Assembly (NCBI RefSeq): GCF_029835735.1
Contig: NZ_JAOEAL010000001.1
Coordinates: 2,294,001 to 2,358,000 of the forward strand
DNA: 64,000 nucleotides
Direction of reading: 5' to 3'
Source of the DNA: Shewanella sp. GD04112
GTDB lineage: Bacteria; Pseudomonadota; Gammaproteobacteria; Enterobacterales; Shewanellaceae
Within the stretch, counting starts at the first letter, position 1. Each line of letters begins with the position of its first letter. Made by a program: the position numbers and the translations under genes. The notes beneath the pieces were generated by a model that saw nothing but the letters and a program-made list of their open reading frames with translations, searched no databases and was not told the origin of the DNA. This document shows, piece by piece, positions 24,265 through 32,820 of the stretch.

Positions 24265-26826
24265 ATGATCAAAAGAACCAAAGTTGCGTCGGCTATTAAT
24301 TTAGCTGTCGTCAGCTCAATTGCTGCTGGTACCTTTGTCGCATCAAGCGCATTTGCAGCTGAAGAGACTGCAAAAGTAGAACGTATTGAAGTCACGGGTT
24401 CACGTATTCAACGTCAAGATATGGAAACAGCTTCTCCTGTTACCGTTATTGATGCTGCTGCAATCAAAGCAGAAGGCTTTACCTCTGTAGACCAAATGTT
24501 GCAAGTTCAAACCTCTATGGCGGGTGCTGCGGTTGGTTCAACCACCAACAACGGTGCGGACGGTGTTGCACAAGTTGACTTACGTGGTATGGGCTCGCAA
24601 CGTACTCTCGTATTGCTGAACGGTCGTCGTATGGTGAACTCAGGTTCAGGTGCTGACAGTGCTGTGGATTTAAACTCTATCCCAGTTGCTATGATCGCTC
24701 GCGTTGAAATCCTTAAAGATGGTGCTTCAGCGGTATACGGTTCTGATGCGATTGCCGGTGTAGTGAACATCATCACTAAGAAAGATTTCGATGGTTTCCA
24801 ATTAGACTTTAACGGCAGCGGCACCGACAAAGGTGACGGCGAAAACGGTGACATCAGCGCATTGTACGGCTTCAATACTGAAGGCGGTAACTATACCTTT
24901 GGTGCAGCTTACTCTGACCGTCGTGGTGTAGTTCAAGGTGACCGTGATTGGTATGATCCACTGGACAATACCAGTTCTATCATCCCAACGGGTGCTTTAA
25001 ATCAAAAAGTTATCGATGCCAACGGTAATTGGGTTAAAAGAACTTCGACTTATGACTACTCAAATGATGTCTATTTCCAAACACCAAGTGAGCGCCGTAG
25101 CTTATTTGCAAATATGACGCAAGAGCTAGGCAATGATGTTGTTCTGACTGCGGATGCTATTTATACCAATCGCCGTTCTAACCAACAGCTTGCAGCACAG
25201 CCAGCTCAAATCAAATTGAATGTGTGTGGCGATCCAAGAGTTACCGATCCTACAGCAGGATGTCTGACCCTTGACCAAGGCATGATTGATGCTGGTATTG
25301 AAGCTGATGCCCGTGGACAAGTGCAATACAACAGACGTATGAAGGATGTTGGCCCGCGTATTTATAACCAAGATACTGATACTTGGCGTTTATCAGCTGG
25401 TTTAGCAGGTTCTTTAGACGTTCATACGGGTATGAATTGGAATGTGGATTACACATTTGGTAAGAACGAAGCTAAGACAGGTGTTGCTAACTCTATTAAC
25501 GCAACATTGATGGCTAATTCAATCTATGCCGACCCATATGCTTGGTTTGAAGGTTCTCCTTTGACTGATGAGATGAAGGATGTTTCTTATGACCAGCAAG
25601 AGACGGGTGGTAATGAGCAGCAAACATTATCTGCAGGCTTAAACGGTGAATTATTCGATCTGAGTGCTGGAGCCGTGGGTTTCGCTATTGGTGCTGAATA
25701 CCGTCGTGAAAGTGGTTTCTACAATCCAGATGCAATTGTTGTTGCAGGTGACAGTACTGCCGCTCAACAAGATCCTACAAGTGGCAATTACAACGTTATT
25801 TCTATCTTCCAAGAAGTGAGCGTGCCATTTACGGAAAAACTAACGGGTGAATTTGCTCTGCGCTTAGACGATTACTCTACTTTCGGTAAAGCGACTACTT
25901 GGAAAATTGGTTTAACCTACACTGCAACAGATGAGCTGATGGTTCGTACCGTAGCTGCTACCGGTTTCCGTGCTCCTAGCGTTGCTGAGCTATATGGCGG
26001 TAACTCAGGTTCATTTGATTATTTAACTAATCCTTGGTTACCTATGAGTGATCAAACTGGACAGATTTTAGTTAACCGTACATCTGATCCAGATTTGAAA
26101 CCTGAAGAGTCAGAATCTTACACTGCAGGCTTAGTATATTCGCCAAGCTATATTGATGGCATGTCAATCACCCTTGACTACTGGCGTTTCAAAGTCACTG
26201 ATGCAATTGCTCGTGCAGACGTGCAAGTTGGTTTAGACGCGTGTCATGGTGGTGATGCAGAAGCTTGTAGCACATTCAATATCACTGCTGATGGTGACTT
26301 ATTCAACTTAACAAGTGCACTGACTAACGTAGGTTCACAGGACACTAGCGGTGTTGACTTCAACTTAGCATATAACTTTGAGCTACTTGGTTTAGATTGG
26401 AAAGTGAGTAACGATACTACTTACTTGATTAAGTTCGAACAGGATGGTGAAAACTATACTGGCACAATCGATGGTAATATGGGAGCTTATGCTCGCGTAC
26501 GTAACAACTTCAGCATCTCTGCAGGTCAAGATGATTGGAGCGTAATGTACTTCAACCGCTATATTAGATCGATGACTGATGTTTACACTGATTATGATGC
26601 CAATGACAATCCATTCGTTGCAGTAAGAGGTGTAGATTCAATTCTGTATCACAACATTTCTGGTACTTACCATCTAAATGACAGCACAACTGTTAGTTTA
26701 GGTGTGAAGAACTTTACTGATGAGAAACCTCTTTACGTAACTAACGGCAGTGATGCTGGTACTGTTCCAGAGGTTTACGACACTATCGGCCGTACTATTT
26801 ACGGTGGTGTAACAGTTAAGTTCTAA
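24265..26826 (+). CDS. TonB-dependent outer-membrane receptor
   Basis: An 853-residue outer-membrane transporter. The signal peptide ends at SSAFA (about residue 31). A TonB-box-like stretch, VERIEVTGSRI, follows, then the plug domain (about 50-170, with VDLRGMGSQRTLVLLNGRRM and VEILKDGASAVYGSDAIAGVVNIIT) and the beta-barrel, which ends in the terminal Phe of YGGVTVKF. The substrate is not evident; the type (long GSRIQRQ N-terminus, DGASAVYGSDA) is common for carbohydrate, peptide or other organic ligands as well as siderophores. The CRP site upstream favours carbon or energy control over iron control. A terminator follows directly. Confidence 0.95.
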   Translation: MIKRTKVASAINLAVVSSIAAGTFVASSAFAAEETAKVERIEVTGSRIQRQDMETASPVTVIDAAAIKAEGFTSVDQMLQVQTSMAGAAVGSTTNNGADGVAQVDLRGMGSQRTLVLLNGRRMVNSGSGADSAVDLNSIPVAMIARVEILKDGASAVYGSDAIAGVVNIITKKDFDGFQLDFNGSGTDKGDGENGDISALYGFNTEGGNYTFGAAYSDRRGVVQGDRDWYDPLDNTSSIIPTGALNQKVIDANGNWVKRTSTYDYSNDVYFQTPSERRSLFANMTQELGNDVVLTADAIYTNRRSNQQLAAQPAQIKLNVCGDPRVTDPTAGCLTLDQGMIDAGIEADARGQVQYNRRMKDVGPRIYNQDTDTWRLSAGLAGSLDVHTGMNWNVDYTFGKNEAKTGVANSINATLMANSIYADPYAWFEGSPLTDEMKDVSYDQQETGGNEQQTLSAGLNGELFDLSAGAVGFAIGAEYRRESGFYNPDAIVVAGDSTAAQQDPTSGNYNVISIFQEVSVPFTEKLTGEFALRLDDYSTFGKATTWKIGLTYTATDELMVRTVAATGFRAPSVAELYGGNSGSFDYLTNPWLPMSDQTGQILVNRTSDPDLKPEESESYTAGLVYSPSYIDGMSITLDYWRFKVTDAIARADVQVGLDACHGGDAEACSTFNITADGDLFNLTSALTNVGSQDTSGVDFNLAYNFELLGLDWKVSNDTTYLIKFEQDGENYTGTIDGNMGAYARVRNNFSISAGQDDWSVMYFNRYIRSMTDVYTDYDANDNPFVAVRGVDSILYHNISGTYHLNDSTTVSLGVKNFTDEKPLYVTNGSDAGTVPEVYDTIGRTIYGGVTVKF

Positions 26827-26847
26827 TCTAAAACAGAACCAACCTTT

Positions 26848-26874
26848 AAAAAGCGCCTTCGGGCGCTTTTTTGT
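26848..26874 (+). terminator. intrinsic terminator of the TonB receptor gene
   Basis: AAAAGCGCC and GGCGCTTTT pair around TTCG, and further T residues follow. Confidence 0.92.
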
Positions 26875-26991
26875 TTTGGTGCAAAAGGTTACAAGCCGTT
26901 ATCTATCGCTGCCAACTTGATCACAATTAAGCGAATACTGATTTTTAATCATCTTCTAATGCTAGAGACAAATTTTTAGTTATGGTAACAT

Positions 26992-27012
26992 AAATGATAT
27001 TGATTCTCGTTT
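26992..27012 (+). promoter_or_regulatory. Fur box upstream of the orphan response regulator
   Basis: The 21 bp that begin AAATGATATTGATT and end CTCGTTT match the classical gamma-proteobacterial Fur operator (AATGATAAT-N-ATTATCATT type) at nearly all positions of the left half and most of the right half. It ends 11 bp before the preferred start codon, so Fur binding would block transcription or initiation. An alternative ATG (26994) lies inside the box. Confidence 0.7.
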
Positions 27013-27023
27013 GGTGTTTAGGG

Positions 27024-27704
27024 ATGAGTAAAATACTGTTAGTCGATGATGATCCATTATTCAGAGTTTGGTTAACTGAAGCGCTTAAAGCACAGGGACA
27101 TGAAGTTGAATGTGCCGTAAACGGCGTTGAAGGGCTCAAACGTATTCGCAGCTTTATGCCCGATATTATTATGCTCGATCTGGTGATGCCGCAAATGGAT
27201 GGTTTCTCACTATTAGAGGCGAGGGACTGTATGACGCCTATCATGATGCTCTCTGCCCGTGATAATGAGGCTGACAGGATCCGAAGTTACGAGCTTGGTG
27301 CGGATGATTTCTTAACGAAACCCTTTAGCATTAAAGAGTTATTGGTGCGTTTGCATGCCTTAGAGCGGCGATTAATTCCGCGCGCCATAGAGCCAATGGC
27401 AATCGAGCAGGCGACAATCCAGCCAGTCAAATTCGATGAGGCTGCCTATAGGATCACTATTGGCAAAAATGCCGTGGAACTCACCCAAACCGAGTTTAGG
27501 TTGTTTAAATATCTGTTCGAGCGTAAGGGGCAAGTGATCACTAAGCAAGAACTGCAAAAATCCGTATTGCAGAAGGACTTAGGACGCTTCGATCGTAACT
27601 TGGATATGCATATCAGTAATACAAGGCGCAAGCTGGCGAATACCCGTTTACCGCGGACATTAATCAATACGGTCCGTGGTCAAGGGTACAGTTTTTCCGC
27701 TTGA
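27024..27704 (+). CDS. OmpR/PhoB-type orphan response regulator
   Basis: A 226-residue regulator. The receiver domain (1-115) contains VDDDPLF, the phospho-acceptor Asp in MLDLVMPQMDG, the Ser of LSARDN and the Lys of LTKPF. The C-terminal winged helix (about 130-225) has VELTQTEFRLFKYL and NTVRGQGYSF. No histidine kinase gene is adjacent, so it is an orphan. ATG 27024 gives the standard MSKILLVDD start; ATG 26994 would add ten residues but lies within the Fur box. In S. oneidensis the regulator at this position next to the TonB receptor (SO_2426) has been linked to chromate stress and siderophore gene expression. Orthology is inferred from context and sequence. Confidence 0.92.
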   Translation: MSKILLVDDDPLFRVWLTEALKAQGHEVECAVNGVEGLKRIRSFMPDIIMLDLVMPQMDGFSLLEARDCMTPIMMLSARDNEADRIRSYELGADDFLTKPFSIKELLVRLHALERRLIPRAIEPMAIEQATIQPVKFDEAAYRITIGKNAVELTQTEFRLFKYLFERKGQVITKQELQKSVLQKDLGRFDRNLDMHISNTRRKLANTRLPRTLINTVRGQGYSFSA

Positions 27705-27802
27705 TGTGTTGTGAGAGTTTACAAACTAGGCACTGATGAATTACAGCGCGACTGCTGGCTTCTTAGGCAATTTTAGTCGCTTTCATTTTCCCCTGATACG
27801 GA

Positions 27803-27830
27803 TTTGGTTTATTCTAACGGGCATTATAGT
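27803..27830 (+). promoter_or_regulatory. candidate promoter of the M14 peptidase gene
   Basis: TTTGGT (27803-27808) and TATAGT (27825-27830) are separated by 16 bp. Transcription would begin near 27837, after an upstream alternative ATG at 27833, which supports the start at 27884. Confidence 0.4.
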
Positions 27831-27883
27831 AGATGCGTATTCAGCATCATTACCCTCACATGAATAACCAAGTAGGAATCATT

Positions 27884-29011
27884 ATGCGGATCAGTGCCAA
27901 TTTTGATGGCGGAAATATCCAAGTCATTAATCTTGATAATAAAGACGATATTCAACTGGCAATCCGTCCCGATGCGGGCGGTGAGTTTTATCAATGGTTC
28001 AACTTCCGATTCGAAGGTGAGGTGGGTAATCAATACACCTTGAATATCATCAATGCGGGCACTGCCTCCTATCCTAAGGGCTGGCAAGATTACCATGCGG
28101 TCGCCAGTTACGACCGTCAGCATTGGTTCCGTGTGCCAACCCAATATATCGATGGCAAACTGAGCATTCAGTTAGCACTTGATTGTGATGCAATTCAAAT
28201 CGCTTACTTTGCGCCCTACAGCTACGAGCGTCACTTAGATCTTCTCAGCAATGCACAATTGCATCCCGATGTTAATCTTGAGCATTTAGGTCTGACCTTA
28301 GATGGCCGCGATATCACCCTGATGAAAGTGGGCGATGGCAATCCTGATAAACGCAATATCTGGATCACCGCAAGACAACATCCCGGTGAAACCATGGCGG
28401 AATGGTTAGTCGAAGGGTTAGTGAATCGTTTGCTGGATAATGATTGTCCAACGGCAAAAGCGCTGCTCGATAAAGCGAACTTCTACATTGTGCCTAACAT
28501 GAACCCGGATGGCAGCGTAAGAGGCCATCTGCGTACCAATGCGATTGGGGTTAACCTTAACCGTGAATGGCAAACCCCGAGCTTAGAAAGAAGCCCAGAG
28601 GTTTACCACGTAGTGCATAAAATGCAGCAAACGGGCGTAGATTTATTTTACGATGTGCATGGCGATGAAGGCCTGCCCTATGTATTCCTCGCGGGTTGTG
28701 AAGGTGTTCCCGCTTACAATGAGCGATTGGCGCAGCTACAAGCTGATTTTAGTCAGGCATTAACTTTGGCCAGTGCCGATTTCCAAACCGAGTTTGGTTA
28801 CGCTAAAGACGAGCCAGGTCAAGCCAACTTGACCGTGGCCTCTAATTGGGTGGCGCAAACCTTCGATTGCTTGTCGAACACCTTAGAAATGCCTTTTAAA
28901 GACAACAACAACCTGCAGGATCCGTTTGTGGGTTGGTCGCCAGAGCGCAGCATTTATTTAGGCGAAGCGTCATTGATTGCCATGCTCGCCGTGGTTGATA
29001 AGTTAAGATAG
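27884..29011 (+). CDS. M14-family zinc carboxypeptidase, cytosolic type
   Basis: A 375-residue metallocarboxypeptidase. An N-terminal beta-sandwich (about 1-110) precedes the catalytic domain. The zinc motif HPGE is in ARQHPGETMAEW, the substrate-binding NPDGSVRGHLRTNAIGVNLNREW is present, the third zinc ligand is the His of YDVHGDEG, and the catalytic Glu is in NTLEMPFKD. This is the pattern of cytosolic carboxypeptidases (AGBL/CCP-like, M14D), which in eukaryotes remove glutamates; the bacterial substrate is unknown. No signal peptide is seen. The start at 27884 has AGGAA upstream. Two small genes follow with 8-bp spacing and a 4-bp overlap. Confidence 0.9.
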   Translation: MRISANFDGGNIQVINLDNKDDIQLAIRPDAGGEFYQWFNFRFEGEVGNQYTLNIINAGTASYPKGWQDYHAVASYDRQHWFRVPTQYIDGKLSIQLALDCDAIQIAYFAPYSYERHLDLLSNAQLHPDVNLEHLGLTLDGRDITLMKVGDGNPDKRNIWITARQHPGETMAEWLVEGLVNRLLDNDCPTAKALLDKANFYIVPNMNPDGSVRGHLRTNAIGVNLNREWQTPSLERSPEVYHVVHKMQQTGVDLFYDVHGDEGLPYVFLAGCEGVPAYNERLAQLQADFSQALTLASADFQTEFGYAKDEPGQANLTVASNWVAQTFDCLSNTLEMPFKDNNNLQDPFVGWSPERSIYLGEASLIAMLAVVDKLR

Positions 29012-29019
29012 GTGTGACT

Positions 29020-29337
29020 ATGGCATTAATCGAATGTCCAATCTGCCGTAAACGGATGTCGAGCAAAGCACCAGCTTGCCCGCATTGTGAGGCAAAAACC
29101 AATGGTGACAATAGCTCGCTCGCACGGATCAGTCATATCCAAAAATCCAGCAGCTTAATGAACCAAAGCTTTGTGGCCATGACGCTGTTTATTGCGGGAG
29201 TGGTGATTTGGTTTTGGGGCGGCGAACCTGCCGAAGGTTTACGCGCGACCATTGGCGCCATCTGTTTTGTCTTTGGTTTTGTGGGCTATTTAATTACCCG
29301 CGTTAGAATCGTATTACATAAGCGAAAGAGTGTATGA
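29020..29337 (+). CDS. zinc-ribbon membrane protein, unknown function
   Basis: A 105-residue protein. The N-terminus is a zinc ribbon, CPICRKRMSSKAPACPHC (two CxxC pairs), followed by two hydrophobic segments (about 47-65 and 75-95) and a basic C-terminus (RVRIVLHKRKSV). The architecture suggests an inner-membrane protein with a cytosolic zinc ribbon. The ATG at 29020 is chosen because AGGTG lies 8 bases upstream; a GTG at 29014 is also in frame. It overlaps yeaC by 4 bp. Confidence 0.8.
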   Translation: MALIECPICRKRMSSKAPACPHCEAKTNGDNSSLARISHIQKSSSLMNQSFVAMTLFIAGVVIWFWGGEPAEGLRATIGAICFVFGFVGYLITRVRIVLHKRKSV

Positions 29338-29615
29338 CCGACATTAATCAAGTTATCGACCAAATGCCTGAAGAAGTCTATGAAAGGCTGCGTAGCGCCG
29401 CTGAATTAGGCAAATGGGAAGATGGCACAGTATTGACCGAAGCCCAGCGTGAATCGACTCTTCAAGTGGTGATGCTCTATCAGGCGCGCCGCTTAGATCA
29501 AACTGAGCATTTCACCATAGCGGCCGGTGGAAAGTTAAATGAGTTATCGAAGGCGGAATTGAAGAAACAATTCCGTGGTGAGTCGATTGCCGAGTTTAAA
29601 GCTGACGAACTCTAA
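29334..29615 (+). CDS. YeaC-like DUF1315 family protein
   Basis: A 93-residue cytosolic protein of the YeaC/DUF1315 family, recognised from the N-terminal IDQMPEEVYERLRSAAELGKWEDGTVLTEAQRE. No function is established. It is translationally coupled to the zinc-ribbon gene (ATGA) and ends the M14-ribbon-yeaC unit just before a bidirectional terminator. Confidence 0.85.
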   Translation: MTDINQVIDQMPEEVYERLRSAAELGKWEDGTVLTEAQRESTLQVVMLYQARRLDQTEHFTIAAGGKLNELSKAELKKQFRGESIAEFKADEL

Positions 29616-29640
29616 TCGCAGACTTGATGCTTAAATAACA

Positions 29641-29666
29641 AAAAGCCCACTAATGTGGGCTTTTTC
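29641..29666. terminator. bidirectional terminator between yeaC and ansA
   Basis: AAAAGCCCAC and GTGGGCTTTT pair around TAAT. A- and T-runs on both sides let it serve the converging yeaC and ansA transcripts. Confidence 0.9.
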
Positions 29667-29685
29667 ATGCGTAACGTTTCGATAC

Positions 29686-30699
29686 TTAGTCGGGGCTGAG
29701 CTCACCAACCAAGTTTTGCAACATGGCAGTTTTAATTTCGCTCGGCTTTAAGTTTTTCGACAGCAGATAATGCAACTTAGCCAGTGCAGCTTCAATGGTC
29801 ATGTCTGCACCACTGATCACCCCCGCTTTGGCGAGGGCATTGCCCGTAGCGTAACCGCCCATATTCACTTTGCCTTGGAAACACTGAGTTAGGTTTACTA
29901 ACACAATTCCACGTTCATCCGCTTGCTTTAGGGTATCGAGTAATGCCGCATCCTGTGGTGCATTGCCCACGCCAAAGGTCAGTAAAATCAGTGCCTTCAC
30001 GGGTTGTTGCAGAATGTTCTCAAAAATTTGCGTCGAAATGCCAGGGTAGAGAGTCACTACGCCAACGGGCTGTGGGCTGATATTAGCCACTTCCAAAGGC
30101 TTATCGCTTGGCGTGGCAATTTTACCTGCACGCAGATTAATTTTAATCCCCGCTTCAAGCAGTAAGGGGAAGTTAGGCGAGGCAAAGGCATCGAAGCCAT
30201 CGGCGTGGGCTTTGGTGGAACGATTGCCGCGGAACAGTTTGTTATTAAAGAATAAACATACTTCAGCCACTGGATAATTGGCGGCGATATATAAAGAGTT
30301 AAGTAGATTGGTTTGACCGTCGGATCTCAGCTGTGCCAAAGGAATTTGAGAGCCGGTGACGATAACAGGCTTTGATAGGCCTTGGAGCATAAAGGATAGG
30401 GCCGATGCGGTATAGGCCATGGTATCTGTGCCGTGGAGGATCACAAAGCCATCGTACTTGTCGTAATTGGCCTTGATATCATCGGCGATCATTTGCCAGT
30501 CGGTTGGTGCCATGTTTGATGAGTCGATGAGCGGGCAGTATTCGTGGATCACAAACTCAGGCATTTCATCATGGTAAAACTCGGGCATGGATTGGACGCA
30601 TTGGGTCAAAAAACCTGCCACTGGTGCAAAGCCATTCGCGGTTTTTTGCATGCCTATGGTGCCGCCCGTATAGGCGACGTAAATGGAGCGTTTAGTCAT
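29686..30699 (-). CDS. ansA: type I L-asparaginase
   Basis: Cytoplasmic asparaginase that hydrolyses L-asparagine to aspartate and ammonia. The protein has 337 residues (E. coli AnsA: 338). The first catalytic Thr is in YVAYTGGTIGMQ and the second is in VILHGTDTMAYTASALSFML. I start at 30699 (MTKRSIYVAYTGGTIG); a reading from 30798 would run through the terminator of sppA. No signal peptide is present, which separates it from type II enzymes. Confidence 0.95.
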   Translation of the reverse strand: MTKRSIYVAYTGGTIGMQKTANGFAPVAGFLTQCVQSMPEFYHDEMPEFVIHEYCPLIDSSNMAPTDWQMIADDIKANYDKYDGFVILHGTDTMAYTASALSFMLQGLSKPVIVTGSQIPLAQLRSDGQTNLLNSLYIAANYPVAEVCLFFNNKLFRGNRSTKAHADGFDAFASPNFPLLLEAGIKINLRAGKIATPSDKPLEVANISPQPVGVVTLYPGISTQIFENILQQPVKALILLTFGVGNAPQDAALLDTLKQADERGIVLVNLTQCFQGKVNMGGYATGNALAKAGVISGADMTIEAALAKLHYLLSKNLKPSEIKTAMLQNLVGELSPD

Positions 30700-30760
30700 T
30701 CTTGTCGTTATCTTAGCTGCAAGTGAGCTAATTATACGATTTTGCAGGCATAAACCCAAT

Positions 30761-30788
30761 AAAAAAGCCCGAGGCAATCGGGCTTTTG
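30761..30788 (-). terminator. intrinsic terminator of sppA
   Basis: AAAAGCCCGA and TCGGGCTTTT pair around five bases. On the minus strand a T-run follows. It lies between the sppA stop and the ansA start. Confidence 0.88.
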
Positions 30789-30810
30789 TGTCCTTCATCT
30801 TGAGTCTGCG

Positions 30811-32655
30811 TTAGTTGATCGCACAGCTGTCACAATACACATACACATGGTTAGGATCGTTAAAGGCCGCGATGGTCTTTAAGCTGCCAGTCCATTGAGC
30901 CAGCATTTGCTCAAGCAGTGTTGAATGGCTAAGTGAAGCGGGTAAATAAGCCGACACAGAGGCAAACATTTGCTGCACAAAACGCTGTTCAGGCGTGAGC
31001 TCTTGTTCAATTACGCGGGTATCGAATAGGCTTAAATCTGCCAATTTAGCGGCTTTGGCAACGGCTTGGTCGATATCCCCAAGCTCATCCACTAAACCTA
31101 ACTCTAGGGCTTTTTTACCACTCCACACTCGGCCTTGGGCGATGCTATCCACTTGTTCTAATGTCATTTTACGTTCCTTAGCGACCAGTGAGATAAAGTC
31201 TAAGTAACCACGCTCGATATGACGCTGGATAACCGATTCAATTTGTGGCGAGAGGGTGCGAGTCACAGACAATCCCGCCCATTCGGAGGTCGATACACCA
31301 TCGGTATGGATGCCTAAGCTGGCGAGTGAATCTTCGAAGGTGGTGATCATCCCGAAGATCCCGATAGAGCCCGTCAGCGTGGTTGGGGTTGCGAAGATAT
31401 AATCGGCGCTGGCCGAAATCCAATAGCCACCGGACGCCGCAAGGCTACCCATACTCACTACCACAGGTTTACCCGCCGCTTTGAGGGCGAGTAATTCTTG
31501 GCGGATTTGCTCTGAGGCAAAGGCGCTACCGCCAGGGCTGTCGACTCGAAGAACTAGCGCTTTGATATGCTTATCAAATCGCGCCTTGCGTAACAGCTCT
31601 GCGGTGCTATCACCACCGATTTGGCCGGCGGGTTGGCTGCCATTTAAAATGGTACCGCTGGCAACGATAATGCCGACACTGTCTTGTTCAACGAAGCTTG
31701 GCAGAGGTGTCACTAAGGTTAAATAGTCGTAAAAGCTGACTTGTTTGAAGCTGTCACCCGACTTCTCTTTCCCCACGCTATCGAGCATGACTTTACGGAA
31801 CTCTTCATCGGTCGCTAGGGTATCGACCCATTTCATATTGATGGCCATAGTGGCGGAGTCACCTTCGGCCTTATCGAGTTGCGCGAGGTAATTTGCCGAG
31901 TCGAGCACTAAGGTATTGGCATCGATTTGGCGATTTTCCGCCACAGTTTGAGTGTAACTCTGCCAAACATCGGCAAGTAGGGCGCTGCTGGCTTCTCTGG
32001 CCGCATCGGACATATCGTCACGCATGTATGGTTCTACTGCGGATTTAAAGGTGCCGACGCGGAAAATGTGGGCCTTTATCTTGAGCTTCTCAAGGGCAGA
32101 CTTGAAGTATTGGTTATACATACTTAAGCCATCGAGAGAGACGCTGCCTTGGGGATTGAGGTAAATGGTATCGGCAAAGCTGGCAAGAAAGTATTGGTTT
32201 TGCTCGTAGTAGTTTCCAATTGCCACCACCTTTTTGCCGCTTTCTTTAAAACGATTTAGGGCATCACCGATGGATTGTAATTTGCTGATCCCTGCGCGTT
32301 TCAGCTCGGCTAAGTCTAAGACTATGGTGCTGATCCTGTTATCGTGCGTCGCGTTATCAATCACATAGATAATATCCGCCAGCAGGATTTCGCCATCGCT
32401 ACTGCCGTTATTGCCTTGCTTAAGTGCGGCTTCAATTGGGTCGACCTGCTGTTTTTGATCGACAATGGAACCCGCCAGATTAAGCACCAATGCTGAGTTC
32501 TCTTCGACCTGAATATCTTCACTGCTGCCAATGGTAATGAGGATGATGGCCAGGAAGCCAAAAAAAATCAGGTTGAGTATGAATTTACGGACCCCGTTGA
32601 GGGTGTTCCATATAAATAAACATATTCTCTTGAAAAACGATGGGTTAGCGGACAT
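30811..32655 (-). CDS. sppA: signal peptide peptidase SppA, 67-kDa type
   Basis: A 614-residue membrane-anchored serine protease that degrades released signal peptides on the periplasmic side. An N-terminal transmembrane helix (about 20-43, FILNLIFFGFLAIILITIGS) is followed by two tandem ClpP-like domains. The catalytic Lys is in GTFKSAVEPYMRDD and the nucleophile Ser is in MGSLAASGGYWISASAD, as in E. coli SppA. Length matches the 67-kDa class. It is a single gene with its own terminator, divergent from fadH. Confidence 0.95.
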   Translation of the reverse strand: MSANPSFFKRICLFIWNTLNGVRKFILNLIFFGFLAIILITIGSSEDIQVEENSALVLNLAGSIVDQKQQVDPIEAALKQGNNGSSDGEILLADIIYVIDNATHDNRISTIVLDLAELKRAGISKLQSIGDALNRFKESGKKVVAIGNYYEQNQYFLASFADTIYLNPQGSVSLDGLSMYNQYFKSALEKLKIKAHIFRVGTFKSAVEPYMRDDMSDAAREASSALLADVWQSYTQTVAENRQIDANTLVLDSANYLAQLDKAEGDSATMAINMKWVDTLATDEEFRKVMLDSVGKEKSGDSFKQVSFYDYLTLVTPLPSFVEQDSVGIIVASGTILNGSQPAGQIGGDSTAELLRKARFDKHIKALVLRVDSPGGSAFASEQIRQELLALKAAGKPVVVSMGSLAASGGYWISASADYIFATPTTLTGSIGIFGMITTFEDSLASLGIHTDGVSTSEWAGLSVTRTLSPQIESVIQRHIERGYLDFISLVAKERKMTLEQVDSIAQGRVWSGKKALELGLVDELGDIDQAVAKAAKLADLSLFDTRVIEQELTPEQRFVQQMFASVSAYLPASLSHSTLLEQMLAQWTGSLKTIAAFNDPNHVYVYCDSCAIN

Positions 32656-32790
32656 TAGCCACTCCTTTGCTTATCGAATCTGCCAATGCTAACTGAAAAT
32701 CCCCTCACTGGCTAAACACAATTGTAAAGGATTTTAACTTTTAACCCCCTAGCAACAGTTGAGCTTACATTTGACTCAAGGTATGCTCAT

Positions 32791-32808
32791 TTAAATCACT
32801 TGTTTAAA
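32791..32808. promoter_or_regulatory. palindromic operator candidate before fadH
   Basis: TTAAATC-ACTT-GTTTAAA, an 18-bp near-palindrome 12 bp before the fadH ATG. The same element (15 of 18 identical) lies before the acyl-CoA dehydrogenase gene at 55805. The AAAC-N4-GTTT core resembles operators of PsrA-type TetR regulators of fatty-acid oxidation. Confidence 0.5.
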
Positions 32809-32820
32809 AAGGATGTTTGA

